From Opisthocomus hoazin (Eukaryota > Chordata > Aves > Opisthocomiformes > Opisthocomidae), in contig NC_134439.1 in the NCBI RefSeq assembly GCF_030867145.1, positions 6,919,379 through 6,983,378 of the forward strand: DNA of 64,000 nt, read 5' to 3'. The position numbers and the translations under genes were made by a program. Below, in pieces: positions 47,867 to 60,099 of this stretch (position 1 is its first letter; every line of letters begins with the position of its first letter). The notes below the pieces were generated by a model that saw nothing but the letters and a program-made list of their open reading frames with translations, was not told where the DNA came from and did no database searches.

Positions 47867-48814
47867 ATGGAGGTGAGCAATCACAGCACGGTCAAAGAAT
47901 TCATTCTCCTTGGATTTTCCATTGCTCCTCACTTGCAGATTCTCTTCTTTGCAATCTTTCTCATTGCATATCTCTTAGTTTTAGCAGAAAATATTATCAT
48001 CATTGTGACTGTCTGGACAAACTGTAACCTCCACTCCCCCATGTATTTCTTTCTGAGTAATTTGTCCTTTCTGGAGATCTGGTATGTGACAGTCACACTC
48101 CCCAAGACAATGCTGAGCTTTGTGTCAGTGACAAAGCAAATCTCCTTCATGGGATGCATGACACAGCTGTACTTCTTCCTCAGCCTGGGCAACACCGAAT
48201 GCCTCCTCCTGGCTGTCATGCCATATGATCGCTATGTTGCCATTTGCAAGCCTTTCCATTACTCTACTATCATGAGACACACTGTCTGTTTCTACCTTAC
48301 TATGGGATGTTGGTTGACTGGTTTCTTAATTTCTGGATGTAAAGTATTTTTTATCTCTCAGCTAACATACTGTGGACCTAATATAATCAACCATTTCTTC
48401 TGTGATGTTTCTCCTCTCTTGAACTTATCCTGCACAAATATGGAAAGAGCTGTACTTATGGATTTTGTGGCTGCCATATTTATCCTCCTGATGCCTCTTT
48501 CTGTAGTAATCCTATCTTATATCTACATTATCTTCACTGTCTTTCACATTTCATCTGCACACGGTTGCCAAAAAGCCTTCTCCACCTGTGCCTCCCACCT
48601 TATAGTGGTCATTGTCTTCTATGCAACAAGCATTTTCATCTATTTGAGGCCTAAAACACTTCCAGTTCATGACACAAACAAAATCATGTCTGCTCTCTAT
48701 GCTGTTGTTGTTCCTCTCTTCAATCCCATCATTTACTGCTTGAGGAACCAAGAAATCAAGGATAGTCTCCAAAAGATCTTGTTCAGAAAACGAGTTTCCA
48801 TGCAGAAATATTAG
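47867..48814 (+). CDS. Olfactory receptor, class II, family 6-like (intact)
   Basis: A 315-residue seven-segment odorant receptor without lesions. It starts MEVSNHSTVKEFILLGFS, with a glycosylation sequon at N5. Landmarks are [16 protein letters not shown] at 58-73, C97 and C179 for the conserved disulphide, DRYVAIC at 121-127, KAFSTCASH at 236-244 and NPIIY at 286-290 followed by CLRNQEI. One oddity is MPYDRY where nearly all ORs have MAYDRY, which puts proline at position 119, just before the G-protein-coupling motif. ILLGFS and HGCQKAF are smaller departures. The start is set by the splice acceptor fifteen bases upstream and by the normal N-terminal length. It is likely a functional gene, expressed one allele per neuron like other ORs. 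Confidence 0.95.
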   Translation: MEVSNHSTVKEFILLGFSIAPHLQILFFAIFLIAYLLVLAENIIIIVTVWTNCNLHSPMYFFLSNLSFLEIWYVTVTLPKTMLSFVSVTKQISFMGCMTQLYFFLSLGNTECLLLAVMPYDRYVAICKPFHYSTIMRHTVCFYLTMGCWLTGFLISGCKVFFISQLTYCGPNIINHFFCDVSPLLNLSCTNMERAVLMDFVAAIFILLMPLSVVILSYIYIIFTVFHISSAHGCQKAFSTCASHLIVVIVFYATSIFIYLRPKTLPVHDTNKIMSALYAVVVPLFNPIIYCLRNQEIKDSLQKILFRKRVSMQKY

Positions 48815-49896
48815 CAGGTTTAATAACAGAAAAGAAGAGATTATACAGGCAAGAAAACTATATAGAAATAATCAGATTTTATGATTAATTCACTTCATTA
48901 AAAGCTCTGGTTTATGCTTCATAAGCTGAAGCAAGTTGGTCCAAATATAATTTTCTTGAAATTCGGGAATTACAGGGAACTGAGTCATAAGAATGGAACA
49001 GTCTTATGCATGATCTTTTGTCATTCTGAGTCTCACCAGTAGCTTATTTTAATGAAAGACAACATTAAATGCTTTAAGGGCAAGGGAGATGTGCTTACCT
49101 TTGCTTTATCCGTCAGATCTCCTATATAATCAATAGATAAAATTTTATACAGACAGACAAAGTTAGGCAAGATTATCTGAATTTTTCTCTAGAGGACTTT
49201 CCATTCCTTCACTGAATACATGAGGAAATCACTCCCATTTTGTCTAGCCTAGGGTGAGAGCTATCCTAACTTTAGGAACAGAGTTATCTACAAAAAGACA
49301 GCAGGAGCAAGGGCAGATAGCTCTAAATTATGTGAATATGCTGTCAAAATGATAGTCCAACCTGAAACAATTACCTCTGGGAAAAGAGATCTCAGCTCAT
49401 ATTTGAGATTCAAAGGGAAGATGCAATACTTCAGGTCTCAGGGAATTCCTGTTGTCTCTTGCTGAAGCTGGAACATTATATTTGTGCCCCTGTCAGAGGT
49501 ATACGCTGGTTGAGGATCATTGTCAACAAACTAAGGAGCTATGGCAGGAGGTCAGCAGATGATATCAGAGATGATGATAAAATAGATTGACAGGATCTTT
49601 TGAGACCCTGCAGATACGAGAGCATGAATCCCAAACTGTACAGAAGGAATGAGAGCCGTAGTGAGTCCATATCAAGTTGGGTAATGGAAGCCTGGGTAAT
49701 GGAAGCACCGTGACAGTAAACGCTGGAAGACTGTGACTTCTGGCATGAGGAGGAAGGCTATTCTTCTCTCTGCAGATCTACAGCTACAGAATGGTTTCAA
49801 TGCTCTTGAAGTAGATAGGTGACTGAATGATCTATCCAAAGAGGAATAAGTGCCATCTGAGCCTGCACAGCAGAACCTGAAGGATGTGTCAAGTCA
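48815..49896. other. Unassigned spacer downstream of the OR gene
   Basis: No gene or repeat recognised. The OR 3' UTR probably lies in its first part, but its end cannot be placed. Confidence 0.4.
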
Positions 49897-50305
49897 CAGG
49901 CTGAGAGAGTTGGGCTTGTCCAGCCTGGAGAAGAGAAGGCTGCGGGGAGAGCTAATTGCAGCCTTTCAGTACTTAAAGGGAGCCTATAGGAAAGATGGGG
50001 ACAATCTTTTTAGTAGAGACAACAGTGACAGGACGAGGGGTAATGGTTTTAAACTAAAACACGGTAGGTTTAGGCTAGATATAAGGAAGAAATTCTTTAC
50101 AATGAGGGTGGTGAAACACTGGAACGGGTTGCCCAGAGAGGCAGTGGAGGTCCCATCCCTGGAAACATTCAAGACCAGGTTGTACAGGGCTCTGAGCAAC
50201 CTGATCTAGTTAGTGGTGTCCCTGCTCGCTGCAGGTGGGTTGGACTAGATGACCTCTAGGGGTCCCTTCCAACCCAAATCTTTCTATAATTCTATGATTC
50301 TATAA
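49897..50305 (+). mobile_element. CR1 LINE, 3' end (ATTCTATG subfamily)
   Basis: A frame of about 100 codons gives the CR1 ORF2 C-terminus: [20 protein letters not shown], then [14 protein letters not shown], then [20 protein letters not shown]. The 3' UTR (GGTTGGACTAGATGACCTCT) and terminal ATTCTATGATTCTATA follow. It is 5'-truncated. Confidence 0.94.
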
Positions 50306-50420
50306 TAGGGGGAGTCCCCTCTGTGGGCTATAGAGGCCTGACCTGTCAACCTGAGAGGCTATCTAGAAAGATTCGCTGCTTGCCAGTGGCTCAGTTCAGA
50401 AGATGTTTCGGAGAGACTTC

Positions 50421-51453
50421 TGTGGTGGCTTAACCTAGGTTGGCTGTTCAGACACCCACCAAATCACTCTCTCACTCCCCCTTCCTCAGGAAGACAGGGG
50501 GAGAAAACAAGATGAAAAAGCTTGTGGGTTGAGATAAATGACAGAGAGATCATTTATTAGTTATCCTCATGGGCAAATGAGACTCAACTTTGGAAAAATT
50601 AATTAAATTTATTACCAATTAAAAATAGAACGGGATGGTAAGAACAAAGACAAAAATAAAAACACCTTCCCTCTATACCTTTTCTTCCCAGGCTCAACTT
50701 CACTTCTTAATTGCTGAGCCTTCCACCTTCTGCCTACCAACTGGTGCAGCAGGATGGAGATTGGGGTTGCAGTCAGTTCATAATACTGACTCTGCCACTC
50801 CTTCTTCATACTTTTCCCCTGTTCTAGCATGGGGTCCCTCCCACTGGATACAGTTCTTCATGAACTTCATGCTCCACTGTGGGTCTTCTGCACAGTGTAC
50901 AGTCTGTCAGGAACAGACTACTCCAACATGGGTCTCCCTTTGGCTGCAGTTCCTGCCAGGAGCTGGCTCCAGCACTGGCTCTCCATGGGCTGCATCTTCC
51001 TTCAGGGCATCTCCACCTGCTGCATCCTGGGGTCCTCCATGGGCTGCACTGTAGTTATCTGCTCCAGCATGGTCCTGCATGGGCTGCAGGGGGACAACAT
51101 CCTTCACCATGATCTTCTCCATGGGTTGCAGGGGAATCTCCACTCCAGTGCACGGAGCACCTCCTCCCGTTTCTTCTTCACCTGCCTTGGTATCTACAGG
51201 TTTGTTTCTCTCACATTTTTCTCACTCCTCTCTTGCACAGCTTCTGCATAGTGCTTTTACCCTTTCTTAAACATGTTGCCACAAAGGTGCCACCAGCTTT
51301 GCTGATTGGCTCAGTTTTGGGTAGCAATGTGTCTCTTTTGGAACTGGTTGAAACAGGCTCTGTCTGACATGGGGGCAGCCCCTGGTCTCTTCTCACAGAG
51401 GCCACCCTGCAGCCCCCACCACTACCAAAACCTTGCCATGTACACTCAGTACA
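50421..51453 (-). mobile_element. Long solo LTR, same family as 39335-40414 (fossil)
   Basis: On the minus strand this begins TGTACTGAGTGTACATGG and ends AAGCCACCACA, about 1.03 kb. It shares the block order of the LTR at 39335: the GACTCAACTTGGGAAAA-like AT-rich part, the CATGGGCTGCA repeats and the GCTGATTGGCTCAG block. Flanks read ACTTC on the left and ACTGC on the right, a near-duplication of 5 bases. No internal region is present. Confidence 0.82.
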
Positions 51454-54400
51454 ACTGCCAAGGTTGCCCAGCCCTTCCTACCTCAACAATTCTATGATGC
51501 TAAGATTCTGCATTCTCAGATATGTATCTCTGTTTAATTGAAGTAAAAAATTGTTTTAAGATTCTTTTAATAAAATGTTCATCTTTATTTTGACTATTTG
51601 ACAACATTGACTCTTAAATATTGTAGATGGTAATTCTGTTCTCCTTACTAGGTAGCCCATAATGCCTAGATTACACGCTGTTTATCACTCATACTTTTTA
51701 GAACAGTCTGGTTCTTCCTGTATTATATTACAAGAATTACAGACTCCAGATCAATTAATTCCACAAGCTTTTAATTACTCACCGATGTATCTCCCAAGAA
51801 GACAGCTGCATGCCATGCACATCACTTGCATGATCCACACTTGTAATTTAAGCATGTTAGTGTTCACTGTGGACATATTAGTGCTAACTTCCAATTCTGA
51901 TTTTCTAAAAGCCAAGGGGCACATTCAAGGTGTATTCCAGTCACAGAGGATGAAGCTGCTCTGCTTTATTTATATAGGTGGTCACAGAAGTTCCTGTGCT
52001 TAAAATTGTCATCTTCCGCCTATCCTGAGACTAGGAAAGGTCATGGAACACAGTATGTACTCAGGCTTGTGGTTCTAAATCTAACCTCATGTGGTCCATC
52101 TGTACCAGAGGCAGTCTGTTAGAAAGCTCAGTCTGTCCTCTGTCCCTCACCAGCACTAGAGAAATCACCCTAGATCTCTGACAGTGAAAGCAAGTCAAAC
52201 ACATGATGTGATCAGAATAACAGGTTTTTATGCCTTGCCCCAAGCTGTATTGATTAAGTACAGGGTTTCTCAGCATAGATCTCAGAACAACCTTAATGAT
52301 ATTATTTGTTACCTCTCATAATCTCTTTATCTGATTTTCCTTCTTCCAAACAAGTCACCCCCATTTTGTTTTTTTCATTTTCTTTGGTTTTGCTGATTTT
52401 GCAAACTTATATGGTAACTATATCCCTAGTACGTGTCACTTTGTAAACCAGCAACCCTCTATCCATATCGTTTAATATCTTTCAACCTAGGGAAGTTCCC
52501 AATACTCCCCTTTCACTGCCCTAGAATCAGGTATCTTCCCCAATCATTTTTTTGTTGTCATGAACTTGCTAAGCACTCCAGAAGAACAACAGGCTTTTTA
52601 AACTTAAATTATAGACCTTGTTGCAAAATACATAATGTCTATAAGCTTTTCTTAATAGAAAAAGACTCAAAATAATCTGCATTAAACAACATAACATCTG
52701 TCAGAGAGCTTTTCCTAAACAAGACAGTCCTTAAATAAACAGAACATAATTAGCAAAAAGTAAGCAAAGAAAAAAAGTAGTTTGTTACATCAGAATGAGT
52801 GATGGTGCGAAGATGAAGTTATTTCATCTTTCTCCTCAACTTTTGGTATTTGGTCTGAATAGTTAAACTTCCTTTAGGTATTCAGTCACTAAGGCAACTC
52901 AGACAAGACACCTCCTTTAAGAGGTGGAATGAAATGGTGTCCATACCGGCTCAGTTGCCTACTTGTTTCCTCCACTACAGTGGAGACCTACAGAATATGG
53001 CCAGCTGAAAGCTAGGATGTAATTTTTCTCATTATATGCTAGACATGGAACAAAGGTAAGACAAATGACATCTTAGGACTACTTCTTTATTTTTTATGAT
53101 TTCTTTTCCTCTGAAGACAGAAAAGAACTCTAGCATGATTAATTGAGAGATAAACTCGTTACTTTTTAGTACTTTATATTTACCTGGCTAAATCACAGTT
53201 CTCCAGTGTAGAAGTCTACACATAAACTAACTGTTTTTTGGTTGTTTTTTTTGTGGGTTTTTTGGTCAATGGAGAGAATTAAGGGGAACTTCTATGGTGC
53301 ACTTAATCCTTTCCTTATGGTAGACATCTGAAACTGATGAGATTCACACCTTAACAGGTGTGGTACAAGAACGTCAACAGAGGTATCTAGCTGTGATGCT
53401 CAACCTCAGCTCCTTGACTGGACAGGTGCAGTTCTCCAGAAAGACCCCTGTCTGTCAGTCTTACAAGTGTAGGCATCTGAAACAATGAGAGGGGAGGGAA
53501 ATCTCATTTGAGGTGTTCCTCAGTCCTTACTGATTTTGCTATGGATACTTATATGGTTTACTGTCTTATGCACGTGTGCTGTGAGAAACAAATTGACAGA
53601 CATAGTATCAGGGAAGTGATTATTTAGTTAGTTAATTATTTATTTCATGTCAGATGAAAATTTAAAGAAGAAGCAGGAATTATTTACATGGTTTGGATAA
53701 TGGTCTTTATTCCAGGACTGACTGACTATTCTCATTTAACAGATGTTCTGGTTATGGTGATATAAGCAAAGGGATTAATGCTCAGGCACGTACCTTTCAT
53801 CACTATCCTAGTAGGTCTTTGACCTGCCACATTATCTTGCCATGCTAGTGTCTTAAGCAGACACCTACAACAGATCAGGTGATCTGTACTCAGAAGTTGA
53901 CTTACTGTCTAGATCTACTGTATACATGCCTTTTGTCTATTACTAGAATTGAGATAGCTAGCTCAAACACAGATGAGAAGTAGGTCTGACATAAAGGGCA
54001 CAGTTGAGTTCATCTCAACATAGACAGCTATTGCTGTTTTAAAATCTTAGAATATCTCACCTGGCTACCAGCAGCCACTGAAGTAGGGAACAGGCCCCTT
54101 TAATAAACTTTTTATTTTATTTTATTGGCACCATATAATGTCTGAGATAGCCCTGGGAACATGAAAATGGCAGTGGACACCCAGTGCTCAGGTAAAAAAA
54201 GCCCATCTAGAAACGAATATGGAGATTTAAGTTAGCACACACAAAACAGAGAAGTTCAGAATGAAAATAACCAAATAAATCGGCTACTGCAGAGAGCTTT
54301 GCAATACACCCCACTGATCTGCACACATAGTCAGTATCTGTACTTTTAAATATGAGTCAGAATAAAGACAAGAGAGAGAGTCTTCTCTCACTAATGAAGA

Positions 54401-55164
54401 GATAGGTGGAAAGAAGAAATCCTGTTCTACCACTGGACGTTTGTCATGTAAATATGGTTATAGTGTCCTTTTCTTCCTTGTGAAGCAGTGTGATTATTGG
54501 TTTACTAGATTTGCTGTATGCATGTCTCTTCTTTTATTTTGTGAATCCTAGGTGCATTCAGTAGGAGACAGATGGTAACCTACGCAGTTTAACTGAAATG
54601 GTGTTTCTTTTTGGTTTGCTTACATGGGGCTTTAAGATTTTTCTTTGTATTCAGGCCATATAGAAGGCAAATACTTATTTAGCTGAGTCAAAACCAGCTG
54701 CCCTCTGTTCCCTTTATAGTCTGGGTCATAAACAGGTACTTACAGAGGGAAATTCCTCTCATGATGAGGCAAGCATCTGCTTTAAAAGCAATTTATTCTG
54801 TGGAAGTGCTGAGGTGCCCTCACTGACTAAAGGTAAAACAGGGCAAGCTGCTTTTCTGAAATTGTCTACATTGCAGACAGATAAACATAGATTAGATCAA
54901 TCCTATGACAATCTCAAAGACTGCAGACAGTATAATTTGTCGATCAATTAATTGGAACTGCATGTGTGTGGGGATTCTGGTTTCAACTCTTTTGCCTGTG
55001 TATAAGGATCTAGAACCACTGGAGACCATAGAACCAGAAATCTGCAAGTATACAGATAGAATCACTCACTGGATATGATCATGCCAAACACTGCATTTCC
55101 CTCCATGTAAAAAAAATTTCTCCTGACGCATCCTGCTAAATTAACAGTTTGTGGATTTTGCACT
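51454..55164. other. Unassigned intergenic sequence
   Basis: About 3.7 kb with no supportable gene. A 113-codon frame at 51662-52003 has no recognisable domain. T/G-rich low-complexity runs occur near 53230-53265. Confidence 0.4.
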
Positions 55165-55760
55165 ATGTTAGTCGTTCTGTGACACCTGAAAGGTTCACCT
55201 TGTCATCCTTGGAACTCCCCTACAAGTTGTTGCAGGCTGCTGTTAGATCACCTCTGAGCCTTCTCCTCACCAGTCCAAAGAAGACCAGCCCTATTCTTAG
55301 TATTTGTACTCCAGACCACTGTTGGCCTTACTGGTAGGCCTCTGCCTAACTCTCTCCAGTTTCTCTCAGCCCACCCTAAGCCAGGTGCTCAAAACTGAAT
55401 TCCAGGTGTGCCTATGTGAGCACTGTATAGTGGGTGATCTTTGCATCCTTGAATCCGTTAGCCATACCACTTTTACGGTAGCCCAGAATAGATTTTGCCT
55501 TATTTAAGAGTGACTGCTGCTTGTTATTTGGTTTGGCATCCATCATAACTCTCAGGTCTTTTTCATCAAGGCTGCCACAATGGCTTCTCAGCCTAACTGA
55601 AGTATGTTGTTATTCTAGTTTAGGTATAGAACTTTCTATTTTCTGTTCTGAAAAATCTGTATTTCAGCATGAGGTTTCCTTTGCTCCCTGCATGTATGCT
55701 ACATGCTTTATAGCATCTTTTTTGTTTCCAGCTGCTGCTCTGAAAAGGCATTGGTCTTCT
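55165..55760 (-). mobile_element. Old CR1 LINE fragment
   Basis: Read on the plus strand this is antisense ORF2 C-terminal sequence (TTAGATCACCTCTGAGCCTT, CTCTCCAGTTTCTC). Next come the blocks CAGGTGTGCCTATGTGAGC, TAGCCCAGAATAGATTTTGCC and CTCAGGTCTTTTTCATCAAG, which follow the order of antisense CR1. It is strongly diverged, and both ends are approximate. Confidence 0.75.
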
Positions 55761-57704
55761 GTTAGTCTTGCAGAGCATTTGCTGGCCCATTAGAGATATT
55801 TTGGATACAATAGGGCATCCAGAATGCCACTGAATAGCAACATATACTTACCTGATCCAGGGCTTTCACTGTACCTTAGATGATAGGAACAGGATTAGTC
55901 TAACCTACTTTGAGGAGTCTACAGTATAGAGGCAGATACATGTAATGTGCACGTTTACATGTGTGCTGAGAGTTTTGGTTGCGGTAGTATGGGTACAGTC
56001 CAACTCAGTACAAGAAGAGAGTCCAAATAGCTGAGCAAATAAATAAACTGCCTACCAAAACTGCTTTCTGGACTCCTTCGTCTCTACTGTTTGGGGGTCC
56101 TTTAGATGGAAGCCAGTAAGAATCAAGAACATCCCAAATGGCCCTAGAGTGCTCTGTGTAGGCAGCTGAACTCCGTCTTAAACATATACATATTTGGTGT
56201 TTAAATTGGGACAAATGAATCCTGTATCTAACATAAACCTAAAAGCAAATATATGTATAAAACCCCGTTTTGAAGCTGAGGTTTTAGTTCATAATTATTG
56301 TACATGACTGTGAGTATTAAAATCAGGCATGCAGGTATTGAAGAGAGTTTCCATATGTCAATGTCATCCATGGAGATGGATAGATCAGGCAACTCAAAAA
56401 ACTCATTCAGTCTATCTCATAGAGGTACTACACACCACTGGAGGAATCATTTCAACATAATATTTGTACTGTACTGTACTATTCAGAAAATACATAGCAT
56501 GGCTATTCATACACCTAAAGGTGGTAAAAGTAATTCCGGTGTAGGAGAAATTACTTACACCAAAACTGATTATCAGTTAAGGCTCTGATTTAGATTTAGG
56601 GCACTAAAACCTTTTTTTAATTTAAGCTTTTGTAAATGATTGCCATATAGTCTGCTTCAGGGCTTTTTTGGGGTTTTTTGTGGGGATTTTTTGTGGGTTT
56701 TTTCCTCTGCCCTATAAAAAACAGTAGACATCAGCTAGTGTTATTTCATTGTTGAGTGTATCAGACAAAATCTTAGACATTTTCAGAGTTTCTTCTACTC
56801 TGTATGAAATCACAGAAGAAACAATAGCTTCCATCCTCTTTCTGTGATTGCTTCCACTGGGAGGCTACCTATAATTTCTAGGTCAAATCTCATGAGACAC
56901 TGAAGGTAAATAAAGTAGTCGATTTATCTGTGTTGGTATAAATCACACAACTGACACAATAGTCTACACTTCATCTGCTCCCTGTTGATCATATTCTTGA
57001 GGACCAGCTAAGGCAGCGGATTCTACTCTGATTTACCACTACAGAAGGTAGTGAACAGTTCATTTTTTTAATAGCACAGGTTGAGGCATTCTTATTTTTG
57101 AAGGAACAATATCAGTTAGCTACAATCAAACCAGACCCAGAACTATAATTAACTGGAAATTATGCTGTATCTGGGATGTGTACCTTTTTATCTCAATAAG
57201 CTTTAGGTAGCTATAACTCTCTTCAGAGCTAGCCGTAGAAACTTCTCATGGGGTCCTTCAGATGTGTTTGGAGGTTTTTTAAATCAGATTGTATATATCC
57301 TTGTGGTGCTTGGTACTTCCCTCACGGTTCATAGGATATACATGGTATAACTTTAGAAATGTATACATGTAGAAACTAAAACCTTGCCAATGTAAATGTC
57401 TATCTATAAGCTCATAACCTAACACTTCTCCACTGGATGGACAATATGATAGCATGATTCATCTGGCTTATTTTAGACCTGTGTCTTAGCTGAGATAGGA
57501 CTGGTAGAGCCTATTTATCCCCATGAAGTATAAAGTAAAAAGCATGCTTACATTTCTACAATGAAAAATTCTGAATTGAGTAGATGAATTCCACACAATT
57601 AATTTCTAGAAATCCAGCAACAAAGCACCTAAACTTTTACAGTGTTATAAGTGGTGGTGTAACATATTGATAAGAATTTAAGCCTACCTCGTTAGGTTTC
57701 ATTG
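55761..57704. other. Unassigned spacer upstream of the last OR gene
   Basis: No gene recognised. T/G-rich low-complexity sequence lies at 56660-56705. Confidence 0.4.
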
Positions 57705-57705
57705 T

Positions 57706-57748
57706 GTTAATTTATTGCAGGTGGATAAGGTTCATCTTTCCCCTACAG
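57706..57748 (+). promoter_or_regulatory. Two candidate 3' splice sites ahead of the OR coding exon
   Basis: TTTATTGCAG ends at 57720 and CATCTTTCCCCTACAG at 57748. The second leaves one base before the ATG at 57750. The first leaves a 29-base leader and may be the better biological choice. Confidence 0.55.
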
Positions 57749-57749
57749 A

Positions 57750-58685
57750 ATGGGTGGGAGGAATGAAACCAGTGTCACGTATTTCATTCTCCTCGGTTTT
57801 CCCACCACTGCTGAACTGCAGCTGCTCTTCTTCTCTGCTTTACTTCTGGCTTATTTATTAACTGTGTTGGAAAACTTCCTCATCATTCTTATAATCCGAA
57901 CTAGCCACAGTCTGCAAAATCCCATGTATTTCTTCCTAGGAAATCTGTCTTTCTTAGAAATCTGGTATGTTTCTGTTACTGAGCCAAAAATGCTCACAGA
58001 TTTCCTCTCTCAAGACAAACGTATCTCATTTCAGGGGTGCATGACACAGTTGTATTTCTTTGTAACTTTTGTTTGTACTGAGTATATTCTGTTAGCTGTT
58101 ATGGCCTATGACCGTTTCTTGGCCATATGCAAACCTCTCCAATATTCACTCATCATGAATCATCAGTTCTGTGCTCGGCTGACAGTTGGTTGTTGGATGT
58201 GTGGTTTGATCACTTCGTGCATCAAGCTGAGCTTTATAGCCCAGCTTTCGTTCTGTGATGTATACAAAATCAATCACTATTTCTGTGATGTTTCACCCCT
58301 ACTGAATATCTCCTGCAGTGATTCTTCTTCGGCTGAGCTAGCGGACTTCATCTTGGCTCTGCTCATCATCATGGTGCCTCTGTGCACTGTGGTCACCTCC
58401 TATATTTGCATCTTATTCACCGTGTTGAAGATCCCTTCTTCTCAGGGGAGGCAAAAGGCCTTTTCCACTTGCAGCTCTCACTTGACTGTAGTGATATTGT
58501 TCTACTCCACCACTCTTTTCACTTACGCCCACCCTAAGGTCATGTATACCTACAGTGCTAACAAGTTGGTGTCAGTCTTGTACACGGTAGTTGTGCCACT
58601 TCTGAATCCTCTCATATATTGTCTTAGAAACAAAGAAGTCAGGTTTGCCCTGAGGAAGACCTTAACTTGCACAAGACACACCTAA
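57750..58685 (+). CDS. Olfactory receptor, class II, family 6-like (intact)
   Basis: A 311-residue odorant receptor with all seven segments and no lesion. It starts MGGRNETSVTYFILLGFP, with a glycosylation site at N5. Landmarks are PMYFFLGNLSFLEIWY at 58-73, C97 and C179, MAYDRFLAIC at 118-127, SYIC at 217-220, KAFSTCSSHLTVV at 236-248 and NPLIY at 286-290 followed by CLRNKEV. DRF in place of DRY is a mild, common variant. Landmark positions are identical to those in the genes at 22378 and 47867, which shows common descent without gaps up to segment 7. VTEPKML in segment 2 has an acidic residue where its relatives have V or L (VTVPK, VTLPK). The start is fixed by the acceptors just upstream. 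Confidence 0.95.
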   Translation: MGGRNETSVTYFILLGFPTTAELQLLFFSALLLAYLLTVLENFLIILIIRTSHSLQNPMYFFLGNLSFLEIWYVSVTEPKMLTDFLSQDKRISFQGCMTQLYFFVTFVCTEYILLAVMAYDRFLAICKPLQYSLIMNHQFCARLTVGCWMCGLITSCIKLSFIAQLSFCDVYKINHYFCDVSPLLNISCSDSSSAELADFILALLIIMVPLCTVVTSYICILFTVLKIPSSQGRQKAFSTCSSHLTVVILFYSTTLFTYAHPKVMYTYSANKLVSVLYTVVVPLLNPLIYCLRNKEVRFALRKTLTCTRHT

Positions 58686-60099
58686 CAAGGTGCTCTGCTC
58701 TTGAAGATCAATTGGCAGTGCTCACGAACTAAATTCAGGAGGTCCTTAATCCACCCTGAAGTGAAACTCTCCTATTTATGCATCGAGTAACCATATTTAT
58801 AGAACTAGACTTTAACAAATCTAAGTTTGATCTATGTATATGCTATGGGTTTGGGTTGGGAGGGTTTTTTTCTTGTTTATTTTCCCCCTATGATTCTATG
58901 CTGATTACCTTTCTTAGAAGTTTTCAGCTGAATAACTGCTCCAGTTATAAAGAGAAGGTTGGCAATGTTAGAAACGGAACCCCAGATTTTGTTTTCCCTA
59001 GATAGATTACCAGGTCCAGAAAACATTGCATGGGATTGTAAAAGACATGTAAAATGCCTTAAAATGTAAAATGATTAATTTACCCTGACATTCTATCCCT
59101 GGAAAAAAATAGGCAGTGGAGAAGGATAAGTAATCTTACCTCTCCTAGATACCTGACTCAGGATAAAATGAAACATCCTCTGAAGGAGACAACTTTTCTA
59201 ATATAGCAATAGAGGGAGAATAGTGTGAGTAGATCACGCTGTGGTATAATTACAGTGTCACTTGGACTCAGTCTCTGGTTCACACCAGGGCCCTGGTATC
59301 CTGAATACCTTATTGTACCCAGGGCACACCAAATAATTCACTCCAAGAAGAAGAAATTCAGACACAACTGACAGGATAGATCACTTCAATGTTTCCTTCA
59401 GGTTGCATGAGCCTTGGATCCAACAATATTCCGTCAGGGGTCATGAGCTTAAACTCTGACTCACAGACTACAGTCCAAGTCTTCCAATTGAATATGCAGG
59501 AGTCTAGAGACATGGCTGATGCATCTGAGTTTAATACTGATTATCTGTGAGAAAATCTGATTATCAGTTAGAAGTCTCTCTACGTAAAAAGTTGCTCTAA
59601 GAAATCTATTCCATGTTCAGAATATCACAGTGATTCAAAATGTTTAATACTCTGGAACAAGCAAATAAAAAAATATAGAAAGCTGTCATCTGAATGCATA
59701 TCTATATGACCATGTTAAATGTGGGTTTGAGCTTATAACTGAGACCATAGTTTCTGATATTCTGTACTCTGTATGAGCAGACAGCCTTTTCAGATTTTGC
59801 CGTTAATGAAACATCTAGCTTTCCAGGGAGTAAACGTTAAGACACTTGCTGGAAGAACTTGTTCTTTGTGTGCTGTTGGCGTGGATACAACAGATGCAAA
59901 CACGACTTTCTGAGTACTTGAGCATTATTTTAATGAGAGGTGTCAAGAACAGTTTCAAGCTAACCATACTGGGAAGGTATTACCAGAAATGTAAGGTGCT
60001 GGCTGTATTCTAGGTATTAGCAGAAAACCTGAGATGACAAAACAGGTAATTGAGACCATAAGAATATACAATACAATATGAATCATGGGATGAGAAAGG
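58686..60099. other. Unassigned spacer downstream of the last OR gene
   Basis: No gene or repeat recognised. Confidence 0.4.

Noticed and set aside
51662-52003. 113-codon open frame that might be a small gene
   Set aside because: It has no recognisable domain, signal or codon pattern, and lies in AT-rich intergenic DNA. Chance openness is likely.
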